Below, one piece after another: positions 31,859-44,216 of a stretch of 64,000 nucleotides of DNA (position 1 is its first letter; each line of letters opens with the position of its first letter). Both the position numbers and the translations under genes were made by a program. The stretch spans positions 1 to 64,000 of the forward strand of contig QXVZ01000329.1 of assembly GCA_008931825.1 (NCBI GenBank), read 5' to 3'. Under the pieces are notes generated by a model. It was not told where the DNA came from. It ran no database searches and saw nothing but the letters and a program-made list of their open reading frames with translations. This stretch comes from Phallusia fumigata. Lineage: Eukaryota > Chordata > Ascidiacea > Phlebobranchia > Ascidiidae.

Positions 31859-32553
31859 TGCAGGTGCGGGTTTATTTATGCTTCAAGAACAAAGACGGCC
31901 TCAATCTGATTTTCTCAAATTATCTGTTCGTTTTAACGGAGAAAAACGTCCTACAATGCAGGTGAAATATATTCCGCTATTACTTTCTTAAGACTGAAAA
32001 ATGCACCACCATGCTTAAGACGCCTAAATTACCAAAATATAGCTAAGACGACTCATAAGTCGAAACTTTGTTATGGCACGAAGGTTTCTAGCCACTACGA
32101 AAAACTGTATGATGACTAGCTTAAAACTGTTGCCAGAAAGGTGTCTTCTCACATTTATTTTAGAAAAGTGTTGTTTGTCAATCGTTACCATCAAGCAAAA
32201 GTAAAATCTGCCTTAATTTCATCGCCAGAACCAATGAAATCTATTCGTGTGCTAATTCTGTAATTGCCTTTTATGGGCGAGCACCGCGATAACCGGACGA
32301 GGTCTCGATTCGTGGATAGCGAATTCCTCTATTTCTAGCTTCAAACCGGCCAAAGCCACATACTTGGCACGTAAGTGAAACACAGGGGATGCTCTTAACA
32401 GCTTAGCAATTTTATCACCAATTGCATCAGGGCGTCTTCGATTAAAAACATGGTTATCAGAAAATTGAAACATTCGACGTCCCTCCGAGATTATATCCTG
32501 AACTGATCTTATTAAAACACGAAATCTTCCCGTTTTTGTCTTTACAGATTTTT
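31859..32553. repeat. Second copy of 0.69-kb segment, N on both sides
   Basis: A stand-alone piece between N at 31858 and N at 32554. It matches 27262-27954 almost throughout, so it is probably an allelic contig fragment placed at the wrong position, not a genomic duplication. Confidence 0.85.
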
Positions 32554-32554
32554 N

Positions 32555-33116
32555 CATGCGCAATAAAAAAAATGATCGTGTGGGTAATTCTACAACGGGC
32601 ACCCTTGGGTCAGATATCTACAAAAACGTACACGACTGTACATTTAAACTAAACTTTGCCCCTTCCAAATTAAATTTAATCTGAGAGCCATTGTCCTGAC
32701 CTAAACAATAGGCTTTATGGCTTCGGGGTTGCGGATGCAGATGTGTGCACTTTTTGCGGTGTATGCAAAGAAACCTTGTATCATTTATTTTGTGAATGTA
32801 TTCATGACCAGTTATACTGGGAAAACGTAAGTGTCTGGATTGACAGTGTTTTGTGTCGCTGAATCGTCCTTAATAATAGTATCCAACTGTTTGGAATCCA
32901 CAATGAATATTTTGAAAATGTTTTTTAGATTTGATAAATTGCTTGTTTTTGCTCGCCAGATTTGTTATTTATAAATGTAAGATTCAAAAACTGAAGCCAA
33001 GGGTAGAAATGTTTTTTTACGGGATGAAACGTTGTAAGTGCAATGAAAAAACTGTTTCTCGAAAAAATGATACCTTGTGGAAATATAGAGTAAAGTGGAA
33101 TGCTCACTTGCGTTAA
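32555..33116 (+). mobile_element. Degraded L1-like LINE, 3' end of ORF2
   Basis: At about 32725-32862 one frame reads VCTFCGVCKETLYHLFCECI, the CxxC...HxxxxC motif that follows the reverse transcriptase in L1/Tx1-type LINEs. At 32931-33116 a different frame reads FVIYKCKIQKLKPRVEMFFY and ends NAHLR-stop, the usual end of L1-like ORF2. The frame change between the parts and the stops just before show an old, dead copy. The 5' part is missing; the element begins at the N of 32554. Confidence 0.65.
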
Positions 33117-33466
33117 TGGCTATATGTGTTTGTACGATGTAACCGTTTCATTTCACATGTGTTTTTTTGTGGGCAAGCGCGTTGTCGAAAGGACTAACGC
33201 GTTCCACGCATATAAAGACATAAAAACCAAACAGGGTTCGTTCTTGGCATCGTCCCTGGTTCAAACTTCGTAGAACAAAATTATGATCATTTCTCATGAA
33301 TAAGGGCCCTAAGTGCAAAGGCGATGGATGACGTCAGTTACACAGGCTAAAGACTGCATTGTTATGTGTGGCCTGATAGTCACCAGCACACAAGGTTTGG
33401 GATACCCCTCAATAAATGGTCAACATTACCATGTAACGCAATTGTAGCAACAGAAATGTTACGTAC

Positions 33467-33557
33467 CTGAGCTGAAGCTGTCCGCGGACGAAGCCGATAC
33501 AGATCTTGACATAGATCGCTTCTTGCGGACCTTCTTGTCCTCGACGAATGAGATTTG
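33467..33557 (-). CDS. AHCYL1: AHCYL shared upstream exon (IRBIT-like Ser-rich module)
   Basis: A 91-nt exon with a CTGCAG acceptor and an AG/GTACGT donor. It encodes QISFVEDKKVRKKR followed by SMSRSVSASSADSFSS plus one base. It starts in phase 0 and ends in phase 1, exactly what the exon at 26237-26182 needs, giving SFSS-ASYSSSEDED across the joint. Vertebrate IRBIT has KKQIQFADD...[29 protein letters not shown] at the same place. That conserved region is the regulatory Ser-rich stretch ahead of the hydrolase-like body. It has no ATG of its own and must be joined to an upstream first exon. Confidence 0.88.
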
Positions 33558-34468
33558 CTGCAGAACCAAAGGAAAAGTAAATTTAAAATTCGGCCTTTCT
33601 GTAAATTTTTGCTAAAACACGTCTATACGTCATACCGACGAATGGGGTTTAGGCAGGAACTTTTTTATTGTTAGAAAAAATAAAAGAAAATTTATAAAGC
33701 AATAATAAATGCTTTCAACCATGAAAAAGGCACTGGTAAGAACTGTTTGAGGTAAGTACCGCAATCCTGTGGAAAAGGGGCGCTTGTTCCACATGAGTTG
33801 TTGCTATTTACCGAAAGTCTAGCTGTTTTTAGCAATGTATACGGGTACACTGTTCATCATGTTATGATGGGATCTTTATTACAATTTCCAACAAATTATG
33901 GAAACCCCATAAAAGCTTAATAATGTTCACTTTATTGGCCTACTATTTATCCGAAGCATCTTTGAAACACCAACAGAGGTTGCGGTGTCCTTTTCGGAAC
34001 ATACAACTGATTGTGTTCGAAACGCTGCGTGCTTGACATACTTGTCAAGAACTGAACGAGTTTATTACAAGCGAGTACTACAACTTGATGACACATTAGT
34101 GACATATTGCTACCAGTATATTTAACTATCAATGACAAGTAATGACGTAACCTCCGATATATTTGCATTTTCCTGTGTGCTACCAATGACCCCTGTTAAA
34201 CTTGCATACTGTTTAATACAGTTCATAATGGCTTCCCTACTGCATGTATAATAGTGTAAACAAAAAACCCAGTAGCATATAATATTATTAAACAAGTAGA
34301 CTGCGGAACATTAGCTTTTTGGTGGCTCGGGCAACAAATAGTTGTTAGTTCCTTGGCAAACATGCTTTGGTGTCATTTGGTCATACAAGTGGTATTTATA
34401 CAAGTGCATTTGGAAATAATACGCAGCGTACAATTAAATACAGAGTACCAACCAAAACTGTATATTAC
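33558..34468. other. AHCYL intron
   Basis: Intron between the shared exon and the middle first exon. It is AT-rich and I see no exon. Confidence 0.5.
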
Positions 34469-34690
34469 CTCTGTGCTGTCTACACTAGCTGTACTTTCAA
34501 TACTGTCTAGCCTGCTAACAGAGAGGCCGCGTGAGAACAGCCTCCGATTTTTGCTGATCTGTCTCCTCAACTGCCTCCTTTTCTCCTCCAGTTCTTCAGA
34601 TACATGTTGATTGTTGGCCTTTGCTGCTACGTCACATCTTGGCGACAATGGACGCAGCTCCATGCTGTGTTGCTCCTCCATGGCACTCAT
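34469..34690 (-). CDS. AHCYL1: AHCYL alternative first exon, middle
   Basis: Starts MSAMEEQHSMELRPLSPR (ATG at 34690; a second ATG at 34681). It continues through a charged helix EELEEKRRQLRRQISKNRR and ends in a Ser-rich stretch SRGLSVSRLDSIESTASVDS-TE. The donor GAG/GTAATA leaves phase 0, which fits the shared exon at 33557 but not the exon at 26237. Its ending resembles the Ser-rich module of the shared exon, and the donor fits. Assignment to AHCYL rests on position, strand, phase and that resemblance, not on a direct family match. Confidence 0.6.
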
Positions 34691-37600
34691 TGCATTATAT
34701 GTTTTCAGATGCCAACTAACAAATTTACGTCTGTTCACCAGAAAATTACAAGTCATTAATATTGTTAACGAAAAACATTACACAAAAAGTATGTGCAAAA
34801 TAACATACATGTTAAAACACTGCAGTAAACTACTCCAAGTTTATAAACAAAACGCAAAGTTGATTTTTAGACGTATGGCCATCAAGCACTGGTCAAAAGT
34901 TTGCCTGATGCTAAGATAGCGTATGCCAACACGGTACGTGTTAAAAATTGCACAAAGTTTTCAAAATACTAAAACTAATTCCACTTCCCAAAATCACGTT
35001 ACTCTATGCGTTATATCTGTGCCACCAACACGTACAAAACAGCTAAACAACCTTCAGTGTAATGCATATATGCATAATACAATACGGGAATTACACTGAC
35101 ACACCTGCGCTGCATAAATTAGCAATGTGACTCGTATATACGGATTTTGCTGATCTAATGCATTTTGTACTGACCTTGCTCCACTTCGGACAATTTTGGG
35201 GGGAATTTGGCCTAAACATACATGACCAGACAAAGTAGGAGAAAGGAATTTGTCAACTGTACCTGTCACAAACAAAAAGCTTTCTTCTAATACTGTGCCA
35301 CCTGTTTGCTCATGCACTGAGTTTTTTGTCAAAACAATGTAGCACTAGTACGAGGAGGCTATCTTTCACGTAATTGCTTGAACACACTGTGACTGTCTAC
35401 AACTCCGAGGTAAATACTGCATGCTGAAGCGTATGCATCGCCCCGCACAACTGACGCAGACGACTTACAGGCCTTCCTGTTGTGTGATGTCATCAGCGAA
35501 CAGAAATGGTTGCGACTCGTGGGGGCGTAACTCTTGAAAAAAACTGAATCTTGACAAACATTTGCTCTTTGCTTCGGCATATCCGCGCGAGTAACGGATT
35601 GGGAGTGGAATTGTGTACTGCCTATGGCCAGTACCGCCCATTCTGATCAAAAATTCTGTTTTTGACGTAATTCTTTTTTACGATCCCCAGCTGTCGTGTA
35701 ATTTCAGCCATATGCTCATCTTGTCACCTTTATTTGGATAGTGAATTCGGTCCTAATATTCCACACACCTTCACTCATATTGACTTGGGGCAGCTTTTTG
35801 CTACACTTCCCGAAATCAATTCAACGCCTTTTTTGGTGCGCTACTTGAGTGCCTTTTCGGACCCTCTTTCATTACACACGCCGTTGTATGTTCTACTGGT
35901 TGTTCAAGTTGGAACATAACTTAAGTTGCAGCCTGGCTGGAGAACACTTAAAATTCCTCCCTTCTCGCTACATTTACAGTGCTCAACACGGTTCATCCGT
36001 GTTTCTTGAGGCGTGTAGCAAATACCACTTGCGGTCTCCGGTTTGATCTACCGCGGTTTCTCCTTGCTGTTTTTAGGCCTGACTGCTGTCTCACTTTAAC
36101 ACCTTGCAATCAGAGCAATATTATTTAAACATGTCTCTTACGAATAAACACGTAACCAGCGGTTACTGGCATCGCCTCGATGGTTAACTGTTAGTTCTTG
36201 CAGGGCTGCGCGATCACGTGACTTTCTTACATGACTCGAGAAATCCGCGATCACGTGCTGCCGTGCGTTGACTGGACGCACCCGAGACCGGCACATGAAC
36301 TAAGTCACGTTAGACACGTGGTTATATTTTAGCCTTTTACGCACATTTGCAGCCATTAAGTTGGCACGTACGTTGTTAATTTACCTACATGCACTTTCAG
36401 ATGTCTCAATTTTCGCAAGATTATGTACAATTACAGCTTTAACAAGCCAAGGGGATACCAGACACCAACAGCGGTGCTAGGATCTGGGTTGAACCGAAAT
36501 TCTGCCAAACACATACACCAAGGCTTTTTGGCTTGTGTACATAACTCAAGATGCTCCTGTTGACATTTGCCGCCACACAATCACTTTTACTTTCAACATG
36601 AATTCAAATTTGCGGACTTGTTGACACTTTCACAAGTGCTATTATTCGGTTCCTCTTTTACTCCACTCAATCAAAGTGTTTTCTATTGTCGATGTCTCGT
36701 CTGCACAACGACGCCAAGACGAGCGCAAAAGTCGCTGTGCTCACTTCTAATACAAACGGAAAAGACTAGATTAGCACCTGGAAATTATGCGATAGGAAAG
36801 ATTAACACAAGCTAAGGCCATTTGGGGCATGGTGTTACACAATCAGGACACATTAGAAAGGCTATCTAAATAAACCACAGCTACTTAACAGAGCGAACAG
36901 AGCACTGGCGACTGCGCAACATGGCTGACAACCAAATCCTAATTCCAGCAACTCCCAAGGGCTCTGCTACCAAAGACTTCAATCTTGTAATAGGCCAAAA
37001 CAGCTAAATATAAAAACCCGAGCGCTTTGATTCAGAAAAGAGGCAAAGGCGTGTGCTAAACCAGAGACAAAGCCCCTTGAATGACTTGGAAAACGTTCCG
37101 GTGTTTGCCAGTGACGGCTTAACGCTTCAATTCACCGCCAAACGCCGGGAAGATCTGTCTGTTGCTGTACTGTTGTGCCAGTCACACCCGGCAGCACAAG
37201 AATGCAGGGCGCAGTGGCAATTGCAGTGAGCTCCTGGAAATGTCTCACTGTCCGTCTGTAATACACGGATCTTGGGAAACACAACAACCTCATTACCTAA
37301 ATTTATTAGCACCACATACAATAAACCACACAACACATTACCAAACAGCGACAACGTCTTTTACTGTTGTTTGTCAAAGTCACTCTGACCGAGTAACGTC
37401 AAGGTCAGAAAACCAACCGACAACCTATATTTATTTCTTAAAACGATCAGAGGCTATTACAGATACAAATCCTCACAACGTCTTAACATGGCTAATCACT
37501 TATTGGACACGAGCTACCGCAAATGCTATTTTAATGTTAAGAACCTGCTCACCCTGCACCTATCTTGTCAAGGACGATTAGGTTGAAGCCTGTCTAGCCC

Positions 37601-40403
37601 CAAAGAAAAAATGGATACTGTCGGCAAAGATACGTTTAAAAGACGACAATGCCACTTGAGAAACAATTTGTTCCATCCATCGCCCTGACAGCCTTTTAAC
37701 TATCACAACTAGGCACCAAATCGCTGTTCAGTTCTATTTCGAGGACCCCTTTCTATTTTCCTTCGGAGATGTACACGCACTGTCATGTCTAAATCGATAG
37801 GAACGAGTTCTGTAGATATTGATCTGAGGTCGCTTCTCTAAACCTGGTAATTCGAAGTAAGGCGCCATAAAACGCAAGGCTTACGCACAAACGCACAAAC
37901 TTCCTGGCTTATTCTCTCATGTTGTCCCAACAAAGCGAACGTATTGCAAGGGTCCTGTGATAACCAATCCTAACTCCAAGACCAAGTGTCCACCAAGCTA
38001 AATCCGCCCAGCAATGTCAGCCAAAAATAGACTCAAGTGCATAACGTAACGGTCCATTGGTTCCATTTCCAAGTGACGTGTATGCTTCCTCAGTGACAAT
38101 GGCAATCAAACTAGAAGAAACGCGCTTTTAACAACGTACAATAGCCCGGAGTAAACAACTCTTAAAGTATGTTTAATGTTAACGTTTCAAACAAACCGAT
38201 TTTGCGACAGGTGGCATGTAATGAAAACATTAAAAATGAAAACCAAAATCAAAAGCATCATTAAGACACAACCAATCACGGAAAATTTTGCATACCGCAC
38301 TCAAGCAACTCTGTTTCAAACTGACTGTTTCCGAAGCGATCTCAATATGCAGGCGGAGAGAGTGATTAGCTACCACCAATCGACGCACAACCTTCAACGA
38401 ACTCCAAAATCACTAAACAATCACGACGATGGCATTTTCAAGTCGCGTCGGTCAGGAGTATGTGAAATTGTAATTACGCAAAAGGTATTCCCCGGGGACG
38501 AAACAATTCGCCCTTTTGAACGTTAATTTCGCACTATTGATTATTGACGTCAAATATGCCACCCAACCTACGGCAAGATTCCGCCTTTACGTTACACAGG
38601 TGGATGGTTACATCACATGATACGTCTGCGGCTCAGCGTTATAATGTCAAATTTTGTATTTCTGAAAGAAAAACCAGGGGCCGCCGCAAATGCCACATTT
38701 CAACGCTAAAATATTGCTGTAGGGAGAATAAACAAACCGCAAACGGTAAACGTAACCTAGCTTCAACCCATTTTAGAGGTCGTGCTTGCAAAAATATGTT
38801 AACTGACCTTCAACATGAAAACTAGGTACAAAAAGCATTGTAACTTGGGGTTTAGTGCGGTCAACAAATTGCTAAAAATCATACACTAGCTTCTGGCTGT
38901 TAACTATGTGCCGCGCAAGAGGTGGAAGTCACTATGACCTTGCGCAATTACAACTGTCGAATTACAGACAGAATTCGAAGGGAGTAACGAAAACACGTGT
39001 TGCGTGTTCGATGCGGGGTCTTGATGGATGTTTGCTTGGCCGAGCATGATGACAAACACGCACCGTCGCGGTGTTATGGGTGACAATTTGATAACGCGAA
39101 AGATAAGGATTTCGCATTTGGTCACATCGATTTTATTTCATGCGTCAGTAAGTGAAGTGTCGTGCGCTTGCCTTTATTTCCAAATGTAGCGGATGACACG
39201 TCACGCAACTTGTTAACCGGTTGGCCGCAAAGTTGTTTTTGGAGCGCGACATAAAGTGATTATTTTAAATATAGTACGACTAAACCAAATAGGACTCACA
39301 ATCAATATAACTTTGTGCAATATATGATTCTTTTTTTGCGCATCTCTTACCGCGAAGAAGGCCAAAATAGTTCAGAACAAAAAGCAAGCAACTGCGTAGC
39401 CACACAGCTCTCAGCTATACCTAAAAGATTGAAGCATTTTTACTTTTGGCTGCGAGTTAAAAAAACTAGAAAAGCACTGTGTTACAGAACGTTGAGGAAA
39501 ATTAGCACAGAAATACGTTTTTCAGGTGATTTTTACATTCCAATAATGTCAATTGCAGAAACTAAAGACTTTCTTTTTTAATGAAAATAATCAACAGGCC
39601 GCCAAGTCGCGGAAAAAATCCAACTTTCACAGCAACTATAAATTTCACAGAAAAGCAGTACAGCGCACCGTACTATTAAATCTACGTACACAGCTCAACG
39701 GGCGATATTTACTCCTAGTTCAGTTGCCCCACGACCTTCCAGCTTTGCAACATTTTGCGTTCCAGTTAGAAATCGTATTTGCAGTTAAAGCACACAAAAT
39801 GCGTTTCACAGCTGCTAGTTTGACTAAACGAACCCTCGTACAAAAATATTTGAGCGAGACTATGAGGCACGAGTTTTTTTCACAACGACCCACAGCTCTC
39901 TAACCCCAGCATGCGGTAGGGATAATGGCTGGGTAACGGTTTAATCTCTGGGCCGAAGATGTCACTGCTGGCCTCCCTCGGAGGCATTTTATTTTTGTTA
40001 GGGGCAGTGTTTATCAACAATTTCCAACAATGACTACGAGCCCAGATACAGCTGTTTTACCTTAGACTTTAGACAATAACTTTGCAACCCTTTTCTCAAG
40101 TCTTGACTCACATTTGAGTCACCGGCCATGGTTTAAGATACACTGGTTTAAGGAGTCACCAAATGTTACAATAGGCAAGTTAGTCAAGTAACAGTTTATA
40201 CCTTTAGGAAACAAAAAGGAAAAATACAGACATTTTCGATATGTGTCTTCGTAAGAACAGTTTCTCAGCAACACCAAACCAAGGTTCTTTGATAAACTTA
40301 ATTTAAAACCCCTAATTTATTTTAGTCCAGTACAAAACTGCATACCTAAATTTATTGCCATTTAAATAGAATGCTTCACACACATGTGCTTGATGGAACT
40401 TAC
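34691..40403. other. Long AHCYL intron (distal to middle first exon)
   Basis: No convincing exon. It is likely to hold the promoter of the middle first exon. A cluster of three CACGTG E-boxes at 36215-36320 is listed separately. The longest open frames, about 140 codons, show no family resemblance and no phase-compatible junctions. Confidence 0.55.
36215..36320. promoter_or_regulatory. Cluster of three CACGTG E-boxes
   Basis: Palindromic CACGTG occurs at 36215-36220, 36252-36257 and 36315-36320, with near-match TCACGTTA at 36305. The first two are embedded in the same longer word, GCGATCACGTG. It lies about 1.5 kb upstream of the middle AHCYL first exon and could be an enhancer or promoter bound by bHLH-ZIP factors (USF, MITF, MYC type). 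Function is inferred only. Confidence 0.4.
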
Positions 40404-40526
40404 ACGAATGCGATTGGCAATCTCCGGTTGAAGACCCTTGACATTGGAGCTTGCTTGAGATGACTTTTGCGCTTCCAGAACTTGTCTGTCATCATGGGTT
40501 TCAGGTGATTGTTTCTTTGTTGACAT
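40404..40526 (-). CDS. AHCYL1: AHCYL alternative first exon, distal
   Basis: Forty-one codons beginning MSTKKQSPETHDDRQ and ending EIANRIR, with donor CGT/GTAAGT in phase 0. Joined to the shared exon it gives ...NRIR-QISFVEDKK, comparable to ...APKKQIQFADDM in vertebrate IRBIT. The full isoform is then 524 aa, close to vertebrate AHCYL1 (530). There is no AG close upstream, so the transcript start is unknown. This is the isoform most like the vertebrate protein. Confidence 0.75.
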
Positions 40527-43364
40527 GATTGGGCATAAGCTCAACAGCAATATATTATATATGTATGTATATTAATTTAATAGAGAAGTTAACTTAATAA
40601 ATTAAAGAAATAAGCAGGTATGGTAACCAACCAACCAATTGCCTGTAACAAACAACAAAAGTGTTTAAAATCAGTGAACTAGTAAAAAACATGCACTGGC
40701 AAAGTATAAGCCAGAACATCACTGTCTGACTAACCAACCCATACTGTTGGAGGCTGTTTAGGAACTTGGCTACAAAGTTGAAAAATTTTTACTACATATG
40801 ACATGGCAAGGGCAATGCACATAATTTACAGCACATACAATGCAGCTTAAACATTAACCATATCCTTTTCTAAGTACTAAGTTGGGCCTTAACTCTTGGG
40901 AAAATTAACTGTCATCCACATTAACTACCTCACACACAATTCCGAACACTTAATTTATCACCATGACAGGGCTATCCTGCCTATGTTTGGATAGCGTGCC
41001 TAGGCAGAATATACTGCCGACAAGTCGCTGTTTGTTCCCACATTGTCCCGCCAGCACAATTCAGGGAAAGCGTATCAAATTTCCGAGTATTCATAACAAC
41101 AAAACAACTCTGACCTTAAGATAAAATGGCTGATGACAGCACATTTTAAGAATACAATCCAATGAGACTACCTAACAAAGTAATTGGGTATGTACACAGA
41201 TTGACCACAGCATAAACAATGGCTGTCTTTTACCAGCACTTCTTTAACATAGCAAATTTTATCATTTAAGACCTAAAAACCTCATAGATTTGGAACTTCA
41301 GATTTTGTGTAGGTATATATGTGTTTTCTGTAGATAAATTAGAAAATAGATATTTTTGATTATTTAACATATTCACTACAACTACAAGCAAATGAAACAA
41401 CACTTTTCTTAAGTCTAGTTCAGAACACAATTAGAAAAATTTAATTTACATGGTAAACATAAAACAATAAAATGTTAGTTCTTTCTACAGTAGTTTTTTT
41501 CGAAAAAACTGTTTATCTGTATTAGTCAAATAAATCATATAAAACCACCACTAACTTTATAAAGAATAAATTTGGAAGTAAGTTTTTAGTTGGTGCAAAT
41601 CAGGTGTTACATTTAAATACTTCAACTGTTTATGTTTTGTATTTAACAGATTTCGATAAATTTGCAGCCAATTAAATGATCAGCTAGTGTGTGTGCGTCA
41701 TCTAGGCATCTGCAACAGGGGGAAATGTCAATAAATTGTCCCTTGGGAGACTCACATGCACATCGCAAACCGGACAAAGATATATGTAATAGAAAGAGGA
41801 AACACATTACAAATTCTCTTTGAAGGTTGCTTAACAAAGAAATAACAAAAATTTTAATAAAAACAAACTTTACACACTATTACTTTTAGTTTATTCAATT
41901 TTAATAGATGATTCCCTATTACAATACTTTTTCAAAACACTAGGCAGCCAATAAGAAAGAAGTTTTATATACCATATCAGTGTTGTACACACAATAATAA
42001 CAAATGCTTGATATAAGTTATCAAACAATTGCAAATTTTCTTTGATTTTGCAAAACAATTTCTATTAAAAGCAATGCTAACAAGTTTCAATATACATCTC
42101 CTGTGCTGTATAAGGCAGCCAGATGACAGGCATTGAGTTGTAATCACAAAGAACACCTAATTATAAAAATAATTAAATTCAGCAATAACATTAATCCAAT
42201 GCTTGTTACTTTCGTCATTTCTTAACACTGGAAAGCAGATCAAGCACTCACACAGGGTGAAGCTGTTAATGTTGTTTACAAAGGTTCTGATTTGCAAGTT
42301 TTGTTTGTTTCAAAAATATGTGGAAACCTAAATGACTGAAAAACATCTTGCCATTTTTACGCATCGTCTACCAAACAACATGTCACCCATTAGTGTGTTA
42401 CTGCAGATTTGTTTGAAACCACATGTGCCTCCCGCACAAGTAGTATTGGAAGATGGCTGTATTCTAATGTGTCATAATGCAGTTTTCAAGTGGCTCAAAG
42501 AGCAAGGCAAAATGTTAAAATACCAAATACATTCATACATAGACTGTTATTTCATGCATAGACAGCCAAACCGTTTTGCCCAGGAGCCAACTGGGCTATT
42601 TGAGGATCAGTGCTCCTAATTAAATGAGATCTATGCCTGCTGCAGGTTGCAGGACTTGAATCCTTCCCCTTACAAACAAAACACAAATCAGTTAATTCAC
42701 TGTTCAACATAACAGCAACATAAGCATTGCACACATTTTCAAGTTCTTAAACTGATTTTATTTTCTCACTTCATGTAAAACGTGACTACAATACTTCGCA
42801 AAAGTATGTTTAACACGTGTGGAAGATGTGGGAGCGCTAGCACACATGATGCTGTTAGTGTTGTCACACTAAGTAAACTACACATAGGGCCATATAAATC
42901 AAAAATCATCACTACAGCAGCTTGGAAATAGTCTTGATTGTTACCAGATAACACTAATCAAAAACAATGTCACACTACAGCTCGCACAAAAATTGTGCGC
43001 CAGGTCTTTGCCAAACACATGTGTCGCTTTGTCAATTTCGAGAACAATGTCGACATACGCAACACGCATAAAGCACGTTCACCAGACCAAAAAGCCTGTC
43101 GCTATCACCTGATCTCCACGCATTCAACCGTGTCGTTTAAAGGTGTCTATAGACATCAAACAAAAACGGCAAAGCCAGAAACATTAGCTACTGTTATATT
43201 TTTTGGTTGCAGCAATGTCTGTTTTTTGTGTTCAACTTTTGCTGAGTAAATTCGGAGCGTTCAAGATAAACGAATGAATTTAGTCCGTAAATAAATTAAT
43301 TGTCAGCAGAGCAGCGTCGACAACTTGTTTCCTGCAGTGCTCATAGGTGAATCCATTTCCAGAC
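40527..43364. promoter_or_regulatory. Divergent intergenic region AHCYL/C8orf82-like
   Basis: A very AT-rich 2.8 kb between head-to-head genes. The distal AHCYL promoter should lie near 40.5 kb and the operon promoter near 43.2 kb. A TTTCCAG ends at 43362, two bases before the downstream ATG, and is a candidate trans-splice acceptor. I see no further gene; the 95-codon frame at 42332-42619 has no family match. Confidence 0.5.
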
Positions 43365-44211
43365 ATGCTGCGATCAGGATGCAGTCGATTTCTGTCACTG
43401 TCAACTGCTAAACATTCTAAGTCTACCCTTACCTATGTCCAGGGGCAGTCCCCAAAGCCAAACACCCGCGAATATTTCTACTACATTGATCATCAGGGGC
43501 AATTGTTTCTAGATGATGCAAAAGTTAAAAACTTCATTTCGTGCTTCCAAGATAAAGAGTTTCTTGCATTCTTTTTTAGCAGAATTCGAATAAATCAAAC
43601 GGGCAGTTATGAAAAAGACTTTCCCTATTTTTCACCCTGTGGCAGGGAAAGAAACTTTATAAGGTACAAACAAGGAAAATGACTAATTGTATATTTCTTG
43701 TTGGATTAAATAAGAATTTTTGTTATATTATCAACCATTCTTCGAATTTCATTTCAGCATTTGAGTGGAAACAGTGGTGCTTAGATACAAATGTCCAAGA
43801 ATATTTAATTTTACAACTGTGCATTGCATACATTATTGGTTTTCTTGCATTTACAGATGTGATGACCTGCCAATTGTTTACACACACTTAACTACCAAAA
43901 CAAGTAAAACTGGGGAGCAATCTGTTCTGTCTTATGGAAATACTGGTGACAAACTTACTGTTGCATTTGAACCTACAAAACTGTGCATGCTGCCAGACAG
44001 CGGAAGAGTTTATCATCCTGCACATGCAAAGTGTGGTGGTATTGGATTAGTTAAATCAAAGCTTGCAATTGAGTTAAGTCAATACTTTGGTTACGAAAAA
44101 GGATCCGATGTCACAAACAGTTTGAATCTACCCACTACATTTTCATGGAAAGGCAAAGTCTACAAATTAACAAATGAACTGGTTGAGTTAGCTGGGCAAA
44201 ATCGTGTTTGA
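43365..44211 (+). CDS. UPF0598 protein, C8orf82 homologue
   Basis: Two exons, 43365-43663 and 43857-44211 (654 nt, 217 aa; human 216). Signature blocks are REYFYYIDHQGQLFLDD, SPCGRERNFIR-CDDLPIVYTH, RVYHPAHAKCGGIGLVKSKL and LAIELSQYFGYE. The function is unknown. The N-terminus MLRSGCSRFLSLSTAKHSK is basic and Ser-rich, consistent with a mitochondrial presequence. The ATG lies two bases after TTTCCAG. The stop codon is only 5 nt from the MFSD3 start, so the two are probably cotranscribed. I chose this ATG because the ORF upstream has no other ATG. Confidence 0.93.
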
Positions 44212-44216
44212 TAACT

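Larger units (their letters stand above)
26531..33466. other. Long AHCYL intron (proximal first exon to shared exon)
   Basis: No convincing exon lies here. It is the intron removed when the distal AHCYL first exons are used. It also contains the promoter of the proximal first exon, just above 26530. From about 27.2 kb the sequence looks richer in CG dinucleotides than flanking exonic regions. It includes a duplicated 0.69-kb segment and a LINE fragment, both listed separately. Open frames of 60-139 codons occur but resemble nothing I know. Confidence 0.6.

Noticed and set aside
37162-37581. Plus-strand 139-codon frame
   Set aside because: Low-complexity Thr/His-rich composition with no family match. 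It sits in the long AHCYL intron.
39553-39903. Plus-strand 116-codon frame
   Set aside because: No recognisable domain and no splice-compatible neighbours.
41643-41837. Minus-strand Cys-rich 64-codon frame
   Set aside because: The cysteines do not form a known module, and no acceptor or donor fits an AHCYL upstream exon.
42332-42619. Plus-strand 95-codon frame before the C8orf82-like gene
   Set aside because: It does not splice in phase to the next gene and shows no known motif.
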